Source: DATCZS01 sp036525795
Lineage (GTDB): Bacteria > Actinomycetota > Acidimicrobiia > Spongiisociales > ZC4RG35
NCBI GenBank assembly: GCA_036525795.1
Contig: DATCZS010000171.1
Span: forward strand, 1 to 29,295
Length of the DNA: 29,295 nucleotides
Reading direction: 5' to 3'
How positions within the stretch are numbered: position 1 is the stretch's first letter; the number at the start of each line of letters is the position of its first letter. The notes below the pieces were generated by a model, which did not search any database, had not been told where the DNA came from, and saw only the letters and a program-made list of their open reading frames with translations. Below, in pieces: positions 23,418 through 29,295 of this stretch. The position numbers and the translations under genes are program-made.

Positions 23418-24290
23418 GTGCCCCGCCGGGGCAGGCCGACGATGGGCGGGGCACCGGCCTGGGTGATCGTGCTCGTCGCCGCCGGCTGCGTGGCGGAAGA
23501 TCCGTCCCCCCGTCCTTCGCCGATCCTCCCTCCGGGCAACGCCGAGACCTCCGTCGAGCTCGAGGTCGTCGCGGTGATCGACGGCGATTCGCTGATCGCG
23601 ACCGACGGATCCGGTGACATCGAGATCCGGCTCGGCGGCATCAATGCCCCCGAGCGTGACGAGTGCCTCGGACCCCAGGCGCGAGATGCCCTGATCGGGC
23701 TGGTCGGCCGGGGTCTGCATGCCGCGTTGGGCGGCGACGACCAGTACGGTCGCACCCTTGGCCAGCTCACCACGTCGGACGGCGAGTGGATCAACGCCGC
23801 CCTGGTCGCAGCGGGCCTGGCGGTGACCCTCAGCGGGCCGGGAGATGCCGCCACGGACACCGAGCGCGACGCCCTCTTCGACGCCCAGCGCTCGGCCATG
23901 GTCGAGGGTCGCGGGTTGTGGGGGGCGCTGGCCTGCGGTGCCACCGAACCGCCACCGGCCGTCGCGCTCGCCCTGTCCTCACCCGATCCACCCGGACCGG
24001 ACGGCGACGCCCTCGAGGGTGAATTCGTGACCATCACCAATACCGGCACCGACCCCCTCGATCTCACCGGATGGACGTTGCGCGACGAGTCGACGGCCAA
24101 CAGGTTCGTGTTCCCGTCGGGGTCCGTCGTCGCGGCGGGCGAATCGGTCCGGGTCGTCTCCGGGTGCAGCCCCGGGGCGGGTGCCATCGCCTGGTGCGCC
24201 AGACAGCCCGTGTGGAACAACGACGGGGACTCGGCCTTCCTGCTCGACGGTTTGGGACGCATCGTCGCCACCGATGCCCACCGCCCGTGA
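23418..24290 (+). CDS. Secreted thermonuclease-like (SNase) protein fused to a lamin-tail domain
   Basis: A 290-residue exported protein. The N-terminus has Arg residues, a hydrophobic stretch and the lipobox VAAGC, so it is probably a lipoprotein. Residues ~46-160 form a staphylococcal-nuclease fold with the catalytic set DGDSL, IRLGGINAPERDE (Arg and Glu) and DDQYGRTLG (second Arg), so it looks active. Residues ~185-285 form a lamin-tail domain (GEFVTITNTGTDPLDLTGWTLRDES, later WNNDGDSAFLLDGLG). The combination suggests a surface-anchored nuclease for DNA or RNA scavenging. The GTG start at 23418 is one base after the LapA stop; an ATG at 23442 would also leave a signal sequence. Confidence 0.88.
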   Translation: MPRRGRPTMGGAPAWVIVLVAAGCVAEDPSPRPSPILPPGNAETSVELEVVAVIDGDSLIATDGSGDIEIRLGGINAPERDECLGPQARDALIGLVGRGLHAALGGDDQYGRTLGQLTTSDGEWINAALVAAGLAVTLSGPGDAATDTERDALFDAQRSAMVEGRGLWGALACGATEPPPAVALALSSPDPPGPDGDALEGEFVTITNTGTDPLDLTGWTLRDESTANRFVFPSGSVVAAGESVRVVSGCSPGAGAIAWCARQPVWNNDGDSAFLLDGLGRIVATDAHRP

Positions 24291-24316
24291 TCGGCCTGAC
24301 CGCGCCCCCGATCGAA

Positions 24317-24322
24317 TACGAT
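24317..24322 (+). promoter_or_regulatory. -10 box TACGAT of helical repeat protein
   Basis: TACGAT with CCTGAC (24295-24300) as a possible -35 element, spacer 16. The start site would be near 24329, leaving an 18-base leader that contains the ribosome site AAAGGAG (24334-24340). Confidence 0.5.
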
Positions 24323-24346
24323 GAAACCAGCAGAAAGGAGCGTCAA

Positions 24347-24718
24347 ATGGCGTTGATGGACACGATCAAAGGCTGGTTTGGCAAGGCCAAGGAAGAGGCG
24401 AAGGAGCTGTCGGAGAAGGCCGCCCCCATGATGGAGAAGGCCAAAGAGACCGCCCACGACCTCTCGGAGAAGGCCGCCCCCATGATGGAAAAGGCCAAAG
24501 AAGCGGCAGGGGAGGCGTTCGAGAAGGTCAAGGACGTCGCCGAGGACACATGGGACAAGGTCGAGGACAAGATCGACGACATTCGCGGGGTCGAAGACAC
24601 CAAGGACGTCGCCGGCGATGTGGCCCAGGACCTCGAGGAAGCGGCCGGCGAGGCTGCCGGGGCAGTCGAGGAAGCTGCGGCGGAAGCAGTCGAAGACGCC
24701 AAGGGCGAGGGCGCCTGA
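24347..24718 (+). CDS. Small acidic amphipathic helical repeat protein
   Basis: A 123-residue protein made almost only of Ala, Glu, Lys, Asp and Val in heptad/undecad-like patterns, reminiscent of YtxH- or LEA-like proteins. After a short amphipathic start (MALMDTIKGWFGKAKEE) comes an 18-residue unit repeated twice (residues 21-38 and 39-56, LSEKAAPMMEKAKE in both). An acidic helix rich in EEAAGEAAGAVEEAA follows. No signal peptide, transmembrane helix or cysteine is present. It may be a membrane-surface or desiccation/osmotic-protection protein, but this is inferred from composition. It has a strong AAAGGAG ribosome site 6 bases before the ATG, unlike its leaderless neighbours, and a large palindrome follows 14 bases after the stop codon. 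High expression is plausible. Confidence 0.82.
   Translation: MALMDTIKGWFGKAKEEAKELSEKAAPMMEKAKETAHDLSEKAAPMMEKAKEAAGEAFEKVKDVAEDTWDKVEDKIDDIRGVEDTKDVAGDVAQDLEEAAGEAAGAVEEAAAEAVEDAKGEGA
24407..24514 (+). repeat. 54-base in-frame tandem duplication
   Basis: Two adjacent 54-base units (24407-24460 and 24461-24514) are near-identical over their first ~42 bases and encode the 18-residue repeat of the helical protein. Eighteen residues equal five alpha-helix turns, so the duplication preserves the amphipathic face. Confidence 0.85.
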
Positions 24719-24732
24719 ACCCAACCATCCCT

Positions 24733-24772
24733 TCGCGTGTCGGGCCCACCGATCGGTGGGCTCGACACGCGA
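24733..24772. repeat. 40-base palindrome with 20-bp arms
   Basis: The two 20-base arms are perfectly complementary from TCGCGTGTCG to CGACACGCGA except for one G.T position (24743/24762). They meet at a central GATC with no spacer. It lies 14 bases after the helical protein's stop codon and 77 bases before the DUF3054 promoter box. It would form a very stable RNA hairpin but has no T-run. It is either a U-tail-less terminator or a transcript-stabilising element, or possibly a dimeric protein site. Confidence 0.85.
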
Positions 24773-24849
24773 CCGGGAGACCCGAACCCGCATCGGCGGG
24801 GAAGACACCACCGGTCGCGCCGGCCGCCGAACCCACTCGAGCGCCCCTG

Positions 24850-24855
24850 TAGCAT
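24850..24855 (+). promoter_or_regulatory. -10 box TAGCAT of DUF3054 gene
   Basis: TAGCAT is exactly 6 bases upstream of the GTG at 24862, matching the leaderless rule. Confidence 0.55.
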
Positions 24856-24861
24856 CCGGTC

Positions 24862-25248
24862 GTGCGCCGCCTCCTTTCCATCTCACTCGACGTCGCCGTC
24901 GTCGTGGCGTTCGTGTTGATCGGCCGCCGCACGCATGCCGAGGGTGTCGCCGTCGCCGACGTGGCGAGCACCGCCGCTCCGTTCCTGATCGCACTGGCAG
25001 CCGCCCACCTCGTCGGACGGCGCAACCGCACGCCGGAGGGATTGGCCGAGGGCATCGTGTTCGGGCTCATCACCGGTGGCACCGGCACCTTCCTGCGGCG
25101 CGTGGCGTTCGGTGATGGCATCGAGTTCCCATTCGTCCTCGTGACGACCGGGGTCCTCGTTGCGGGAATGGCAGGGTGGCGACTGGTGCGAATGGCGTTG
25201 ATGAGGGCGAAGGGCGCCGCGTCCGAGACCACGATCGACGGTCGGTAA
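24862..25248 (+). CDS. DUF3054 family membrane protein
   Basis: A 128-residue membrane protein with four hydrophobic helices. Family features are the N-terminal SLDVAVVVAFVLIGRRTHAEG, ADVASTAAPFLIALAAAHLVG, and the glycine-rich GLITGGTGTFLRRVAFGDG before the last helix. DUF3054 proteins are common in actinobacteria and some haloarchaea, and their function is unknown. The GTG start follows the TAGCAT box. The stop codon TAA overlaps a possible promoter box (TAACGT, 25246-25251) of the aminotransferase gene. Confidence 0.88.
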   Translation: MRRLLSISLDVAVVVAFVLIGRRTHAEGVAVADVASTAAPFLIALAAAHLVGRRNRTPEGLAEGIVFGLITGGTGTFLRRVAFGDGIEFPFVLVTTGVLVAGMAGWRLVRMALMRAKGAASETTIDGR

Positions 25249-25282
25249 CGTACGAATCAACCGCAGCCATCCAGAGGTTCCC

Positions 25283-26464
25283 ATGGCACGTGTCTCCCAG
25301 CGCCTGGCCGGCATCGCCGAGTCGGCCACGATGGCGATCAGCAACAAGGCGAAGGAGATGAAGGCAGGCGGACGGCCGGTCATCTCCTACGGGGCGGGTG
25401 AGCCCGACTTCGCAACGCCGTCCCACATCGTCGAGGAGGCGATCCGGGCCGCCCAGGATCCTCGATACCACCGCTACTCGGCCAATGCCGGGCTGGCGGA
25501 ACTGCGGGCGGCGGTGGCCGAGGCCACCGTGCGCGACTCGGGCGTCACCGTGGAGCCTTCGAACGTCCTGATCACGAACGGCGGCAAGCAGGCCGTGTTC
25601 CAGGCATTCGCAGCGCTCATCGATCCGGGCGACGAGATCCTGGTCCCGGCTCCGTACTGGGTCACCTACCCGGAGGCGATCAAGCTGGCCGGCGGCATTC
25701 CGATCGAGGTGCCCACGGACCAGTCCAACGGGTTCCGCGCCACGGTGGATCAACTCGAGGCAGCCACCACCGATCGCACCAAGCTGGTCGTGTTCGTCTC
25801 GCCGTCCAACCCGACCGGGGCGATCTACTCACCAGAGGAGACGGCCGCCATCGGACGCTGGGCCGGCGAGCGCGGAATCTGGGTGCTGACCGACGAGATC
25901 TACCAGCATCTCGTGTACGGGGACACGCCGTTCACCTCGGTCGCCCTCGCCCCGGAGTTGGAGGATCGCTGGGTGATCGTGTCGGGGGTGGCCAAGACCT
26001 TCGCCATGACCGGCTGGCGGGTGGGATGGATGGTGGGACCGAGCGACGTCGTGAAGGCGGCCGCCAACCATCAGTCCCACTGCACCTCGAATGTGTCCAA
26101 CGTCAGCCAGCGAGCCGCCTGGGCGGCTCTCACCGGTCCGATGGACGCAGTCGAGGACATGCGCCAGGCATTCGATCGGAGGCGCCGGAAGATGGTGGCG
26201 ATGCTCGCGGAGGTCCGCGGGGTCTCGTGCGTCGAGCCGGAGGGCGCCTTCTACTGCTTCCCGTCGTTCGAGCGGCATCTGACCAGCCACGGAGGTCGCT
26301 TCGGATCGACGCTGGAACTGGCCGCCGCAGTGCTCGAGGAGGCAGAGGTGGCGATGGTGCCCGGCGAGGCGTTCGGCGCGCCGGGGTACGCCCGTCTCTC
26401 GTACGCCCTGTCCGACGACGACCTCGTCATCGGCCTCGAACGCCTGCAGCGATTTTTCGACTGA
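25283..26464 (+). CDS. Class I PLP-dependent aminotransferase (aspartate aminotransferase-like)
   Basis: A 393-residue fold-type I aminotransferase, cytosolic, moving amino groups between an amino acid and 2-oxoglutarate or another oxo acid. Key features are the N-terminal SYGAGEPDFATP (substrate loop), NGGKQAVFQAF (PLP phosphate), SPSNPTGA (174-180), LTDEIYQHLVY (D204 pairs with the PLP ring nitrogen) and the Schiff-base lysine in SGVAKTFAMTGWRVGW (K238). The C-terminal substrate-binding arginine is in ARLSYALS. This resembles the thermophile/actinobacterial AspC (Ib) subgroup. The ATG has an AGAGG ribosome site (25273-25277). Substrate preference is not certain. Confidence 0.93.
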   Translation: MARVSQRLAGIAESATMAISNKAKEMKAGGRPVISYGAGEPDFATPSHIVEEAIRAAQDPRYHRYSANAGLAELRAAVAEATVRDSGVTVEPSNVLITNGGKQAVFQAFAALIDPGDEILVPAPYWVTYPEAIKLAGGIPIEVPTDQSNGFRATVDQLEAATTDRTKLVVFVSPSNPTGAIYSPEETAAIGRWAGERGIWVLTDEIYQHLVYGDTPFTSVALAPELEDRWVIVSGVAKTFAMTGWRVGWMVGPSDVVKAAANHQSHCTSNVSNVSQRAAWAALTGPMDAVEDMRQAFDRRRRKMVAMLAEVRGVSCVEPEGAFYCFPSFERHLTSHGGRFGSTLELAAAVLEEAEVAMVPGEAFGAPGYARLSYALSDDDLVIGLERLQRFFD

Positions 26465-26518
26465 CTGTCGATATCCGACGGGGACACAATCGACTCACCG
26501 AGAGTTGGGGATCTCGCG

Positions 26519-27592
26519 ATGACCGATGTGAAGGCGATGGTGCTCGTCGAGCCGAGGAACCTCGCTGCCACCCGCCTGCCCTCCCGGCCGGTCGAGGCCG
26601 GAGGCTGGCTGGCGGTGGAAGCGACGGGACTGTCTGCCGCCGAGGTCCAGGCGTGGCGGGGCGAGCGCCGTGATCTGGTGTATCCACTCATCCCCGGATG
26701 GCAGGTGGTCGGCCGCGTGGCGGACACCATGAACGGAGCGATCCCGTTCGAGATCGGGACCAGGGTCGTGGTCGAACCGCTCATCCGGTGCGGCGAATGC
26801 AGCGCCTGTCGGCACGGATTGTCGAGCTGTCGCGCCAGGCGACCCGCCAACCGGTACGGCTCGCTTCCGTCGACTGAGCCCCCCGGCCTGTGGGGTGGGC
26901 TGGCCGAGCGCGTCTACCTCGACCCGAACGCCGCCGTCCATCCGGTCACCGACGACATCCCGGCGGAGGCCGCCACGTTTGCCCACTCGCTGGCACTGGG
27001 CCACACCTGGGCGGTGGAGCTCCCACGGCTTCAGCGTGGATCGTCGGTCCTGGTCCTCGGTCCCGGGCCGCGCGGCCTCGCATGCCTGCTGGCGGCGCAG
27101 GCGGCAGGGGCCGGGTGGATGGGGGTGAGCGGCCTCGACGTCGACGGTGACCGCCTCGACCTCGCCCGGCGCCTCGGGGCACATCTCACTGTGGACATCA
27201 CCACCACCGACCTGGGCACCGCCGTCGCCGACAGCCTCGGAAGCCGGCCGGACATCGTCATCGACGTCACCGCAGACGATCCGGAGGCGATCTACACCGC
27301 GGTCGACCTGGTGCGTCCCGGAGGGCACATCATCCTCGCCTCCACCAAGGGCAACCGGCCGCTGAGCCAGCTGTTCAGCGACGTGATCGTGGCCAAGGAG
27401 CTCTCGGTCCGCGGGGCATCTGGGGCCTCGACCGAGGCCTACCGGTGGGCCTGCGGCCAGCTCGAGACCGATCCGAGAGTCGACTGGATGGTGAGCCACC
27501 AGTTCCCGCTCGACGAGTCCAACCGCGCCATCCAGGCCACCGCCGGACTACTGGGCCACGAGGAGCTGATCTCGGTGGCGGTGACGTTCTAG
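26519..27592 (+). CDS. Zinc-type MDR dehydrogenase lacking catalytic-zinc ligands
   Basis: A 357-residue medium-chain dehydrogenase/reductase. The structural-zinc lobe is intact with four cysteines (CGECSACRHGLSSC, C91/94/97/104), followed by GLWGGLAERVYL and a Rossmann domain with VLVLGPGPRG. The usual catalytic-zinc residues are missing, however. Where the family has CGSDxH, this protein reads TGLSAAEVQAW (36-46), and the usual GHE is GWQ (60-62). It may use another mechanism, act as an NAD(P)H-binding reductase, or be inactive. The fold and length are normal for threonine/sorbitol dehydrogenase relatives. The start ATG has a weak GGGG site 8 bases upstream. It follows the aminotransferase by 54 bases but probably has its own promoter. 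Confidence 0.88.
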   Translation: MTDVKAMVLVEPRNLAATRLPSRPVEAGGWLAVEATGLSAAEVQAWRGERRDLVYPLIPGWQVVGRVADTMNGAIPFEIGTRVVVEPLIRCGECSACRHGLSSCRARRPANRYGSLPSTEPPGLWGGLAERVYLDPNAAVHPVTDDIPAEAATFAHSLALGHTWAVELPRLQRGSSVLVLGPGPRGLACLLAAQAAGAGWMGVSGLDVDGDRLDLARRLGAHLTVDITTTDLGTAVADSLGSRPDIVIDVTADDPEAIYTAVDLVRPGGHIILASTKGNRPLSQLFSDVIVAKELSVRGASGASTEAYRWACGQLETDPRVDWMVSHQFPLDESNRAIQATAGLLGHEELISVAVTF

Positions 27593-27593
27593 A

Positions 27594-27617
27594 CGTCGCC
27601 TTCCCACCCGGGCGACG
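27594..27617. terminator. Possible bidirectional terminator hairpin
   Basis: CGTCGCC (27594-27600) and GGCGACG (27611-27617) form a 7-bp stem with a 10-base loop between the convergent dehydrogenase and ADP-ribosylglycohydrolase-like genes. A second stem, CGGTCC/GGACCG, overlaps its end. There is no T-run. Confidence 0.4.
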
Positions 27618-27642
27618 GTCCATGGCCCGAGGGGCGGACCGC

Positions 27643-28662
27643 CTAGAGGACCTCGTCGTCGGTGCGGGTGCCCGTTCCGTGCAGCATGCGCTCTTCGACC
27701 GCATGGGGGATCGGTAGGTCACGCGTCTCGCGATTGCGGATCACCAGCCTCCGCCCGATCTCGGCGAACCATGTGTCGTTGGGCACCCGCCAGGGCCAGC
27801 GCACCAGGCCAGAGCGCGCCCCGACGATCGCCCCTGCGATCGCTCCCACCTCGCTGCCGCCCGCCATCGCTCCCGCCTCGATCAGGCGGATCGACTCGTT
27901 GCGCTTGGAGGCGCCGAGGAGGATGCCCAGGATGGCCCCGTCGGTCCCCGCAGGGCCGTTGTCGTCGGACACGCCGGCCACGATCTCCCGGGCGTCCTTC
28001 GTCACGAGGTATGCGAGCTGGCGTAGACGAGCGGGAAACCGGTGGGCGCGATCGATGTCGCCGTAGCGGTACTGCTGGCCCTGCATCCGATCGAGAGCCC
28101 TCTCGCCGGTCTCGACCGCCCCGAAGACGAGGTCCATCCCCGACTGGACGAAACACGATCCCGCCACCGCCCCGGCGGTAGCTGCGGAGGCGACCGCCGT
28201 GGTCGCATCGAGATGCGTGAGCCGAGCGCAGGCCAGCGCCGCCTCGACCAGCCCGTCTGGATCACGCCGGAACCAGACCCCGATCGGAGCCGAGCGGGCC
28301 GCCGGCTCGCTGCTGGGCCTCCCAGACACCACCGGCGTCCCGTGTCTCGCCGAGTCGAGAAACGCCCTGAGGTCGGCGCTCGCCCCGCGGTAGGTGGGAA
28401 CCCCCTCGGGGACCCCCTCCAGCACCAGCACCTCGGCCAGCAGCCTGTCGCGCTCGATCCCGCCGTGACTGAGCAGGTGATAGGCGATGATCGTCGAGAT
28501 CTGGGTCACCGCCGAATAGCCCGTGGCGTCGGCCCCGCCGGCCACGTCACCCGCAGCAGCTGCGATCAGAGCGCCGGCACCCTCGTCCATCGGCAGCGAG
28601 AAGAGCGGGTCGTTCGGATCGGCCGCTCGACCGGCTTCGACGGAGGTTTCGAACTCGACCAT
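27643..28662 (-). CDS. ADP-ribosylglycohydrolase-like protein without metal-site aspartates
   Basis: A 339-residue all-helical protein of the DraG/ARH fold. It has the N-terminal ALIAAAAGDVAGG, a middle SAPIGVWF and LARLTH-type helix (ACARLTHLDATTAV), and C-terminal EAGAMAGGSEVGAIAGAIVGARSG. Active members bind two Mg2+ ions through a TDDT motif and a GGDxDT motif. Here the corresponding positions read YSAVTQ (49-54) and GGSEVG (268-273), so the di-metal site is gone and classical de-ADP-ribosylation is unlikely. It may be a binding protein or use other chemistry. The ATG at 28662 is chosen because a TACCTT box sits upstream; an 18-residue upstream extension is unlikely. It is divergent from the diacylglycerol kinase-like gene. 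Confidence 0.85.
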   Translation of the reverse strand: MVEFETSVEAGRAADPNDPLFSLPMDEGAGALIAAAAGDVAGGADATGYSAVTQISTIIAYHLLSHGGIERDRLLAEVLVLEGVPEGVPTYRGASADLRAFLDSARHGTPVVSGRPSSEPAARSAPIGVWFRRDPDGLVEAALACARLTHLDATTAVASAATAGAVAGSCFVQSGMDLVFGAVETGERALDRMQGQQYRYGDIDRAHRFPARLRQLAYLVTKDAREIVAGVSDDNGPAGTDGAILGILLGASKRNESIRLIEAGAMAGGSEVGAIAGAIVGARSGLVRWPWRVPNDTWFAEIGRRLVIRNRETRDLPIPHAVEERMLHGTGTRTDDEVL

Positions 28663-28672
28663 GGCACCGGGA

Positions 28673-28678
28673 AAGGTA
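28673..28678 (-). promoter_or_regulatory. -10 box TACCTT of ADP-ribosylglycohydrolase-like gene
   Basis: TACCTT on the minus strand is 10 bases before the ATG at 28662. Its first two bases are the same base pairs as the TA of the plus-strand box at 28677. Confidence 0.45.
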
Positions 28679-28682
28679 GCCT
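28677..28682 (+). promoter_or_regulatory. -10 box TAGCCT of diacylglycerol kinase-like gene
   Basis: TAGCCT is 8 bases before the GTG at 28691. It shares its TA with the opposite-strand box, so polymerase could probably open only one direction at a time. Confidence 0.45.
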
Positions 28683-28690
28683 GCCGGAAC

Positions 28691-29295
28691 GTGACCAACG
28701 CGATCCTGATCGCCAACCCGGCCGCCTCTCAGTTCACCGGCGCCCTCCATCGCACCATCATGACCGTGCTGGGCCGCCACCACACGGTCGCCGCGCTGTG
28801 GCCCCAGAGCGGTTCGGAAGCGAGGACGATGGCGGCGGAAGCGACCCAGCGGGGTGCGCAGCTCGTGGTGGCGGTGGGAGGCGACGGCATCGTCCACCAG
28901 GTTGCCCAGAGTCTGGTCGGCACCCAGACCGCCCTCGGGATCATCCCCGCCGGCACCACGAACGTGCTGGCCCGGATCCTGAACATCCCGTCCAAGCCGG
29001 CTGCCGCCGCCAAGCTGCTCGGGCGTACCGAGCAACCTCCGGCACGGTGCCCCGTGGTGAAGATCACCGCAGACACCCCGGATGGACCGATGCGCTGCTG
29101 GGGTCTCTTCTCGGTCGGAGTCGGACCGGATGCGGCGATCGTGCTCAGGGCCGAGCAGGAGCCGTACCGCAAATACCGATTCGGGAGCATCCACTATGCC
29201 CGAACGGCGATCGGAACGGTCTGGAGCGACATCCGCCGCAGGCCCCCGACCGCCACCGTGACGATCGACGGCTCCGGCCGGCCGGCGATCGGGAT
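28691..29295 (+). CDS. Diacylglycerol kinase-family lipid kinase, 5' part
   Basis: The first 201 codons of a lipid/diacylglycerol kinase catalytic domain protein; the frame is open to the end of the window. It begins TNAILIANPAASQ (family start: NPxSG-like), then AAEATQRGAQLVVAVGGDGIVHQVAQSL with the ATP-binding GGDG, then GIIPAGTTNVLARIL, the conserved PxGTxNxxAR. The second domain has started (CWGLFSVGVGPDAAIV). Such enzymes phosphorylate diacylglycerol or sphingoid-like lipids at the membrane using ATP. The substrate is unknown. The GTG is chosen for motif spacing and the TAGCCT box 8 bases upstream. It shares a divergent promoter region with the ADP-ribosylglycohydrolase-like gene. Confidence 0.9.
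   Translation, partial: MTNAILIANPAASQFTGALHRTIMTVLGRHHTVAALWPQSGSEARTMAAEATQRGAQLVVAVGGDGIVHQVAQSLVGTQTALGIIPAGTTNVLARILNIPSKPAAAAKLLGRTEQPPARCPVVKITADTPDGPMRCWGLFSVGVGPDAAIVLRAEQEPYRKYRFGSIHYARTAIGTVWSDIRRRPPTATVTIDGSGRPAIG

Noticed and set aside
22967..24994. A 675-codon minus-strand open frame
   Set aside because: It runs antisense through the LapA, nuclease and helical repeat genes, whose families are recognisable on the plus strand.
1..29295. A defence island, prophage or insertion sequence as the main theme
   Set aside because: No transposase, integrase, phage structural gene, toxin-antitoxin pair, restriction enzyme or tRNA was recognised; the HerA-NurA-SbcCD set is better read first as end processing.

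Overview
The window is one continuous high-GC (roughly two-thirds G+C), gene-dense stretch of a bacterial chromosome. It has many 1-4 base start/stop overlaps, no RNA genes, no insertion sequences and no CRISPR. The gene content (DUF3054, UMF1-type MFS carrier, DUF4097, GC-rich codons) and a strong leaderless-transcription signature (TAnnnT box 6-10 bases before the start codon at most transcription units) suggest an actinobacterium, perhaps an uncultured Acidimicrobiia-like lineage. That placement is inference.

Layout. 1-2.8 kb: the 3' part of gpsA, a MaoC-fold hydratase, a PNPOx-fold flavin/nucleotide-binding protein and an EamA exporter. 2.8-7.3 kb (minus strand): a tightly coupled operon sbcD-sbcC-nurA. 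7.3-9.3 kb (plus strand): mpgS-mpgP, the two-step mannosylglycerate (compatible solute) pathway. 9.3-11.2 kb (minus strand): a truncated cytochrome-c lipoprotein remnant and a HerA-type hexameric ATPase. 11.5-14.1 kb: a YbdG-like mechanosensitive channel overlapping a strictosidine-synthase/SMP-30-like protein and a small DMT protein. 14.2-16.3 kb: an EamA exporter and a PDZ lipoprotein. 16.3-21.4 kb (minus strand): a lipoprotein plus divergent FtsH-like protease pair, a PQQ-type sugar dehydrogenase lipoprotein and a DUF4097 repeat protein. 21.5-25.2 kb (plus strand): an MFS carrier, a LapA-like membrane protein, a secreted nuclease-lamin tail fusion, an amphipathic helical repeat protein followed by a 40-base palindrome, and DUF3054. 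25.3-29.3 kb: a class I aminotransferase, a zinc-type dehydrogenase lacking catalytic-zinc residues, an ADP-ribosylglycohydrolase-like protein lacking its metal-binding aspartates, and the start of a diacylglycerol kinase-like gene.

The most striking system is the DNA-end-processing set. HerA translocase, NurA-like nuclease and the Mre11/Rad50 homologues SbcD/SbcC lie within 8.5 kb on the same strand, an association typical of archaea. They are interrupted only by the mannosylglycerate genes, another trait common in thermophiles, and by a cytochrome remnant. The HerA has a non-canonical P-loop. Other points of interest are the FtsH paralogue with a large insertion inside its AAA+ domain, the two enzyme-like proteins with lost active-site residues, and the divergent overlapping -10 boxes at 28.67 kb.
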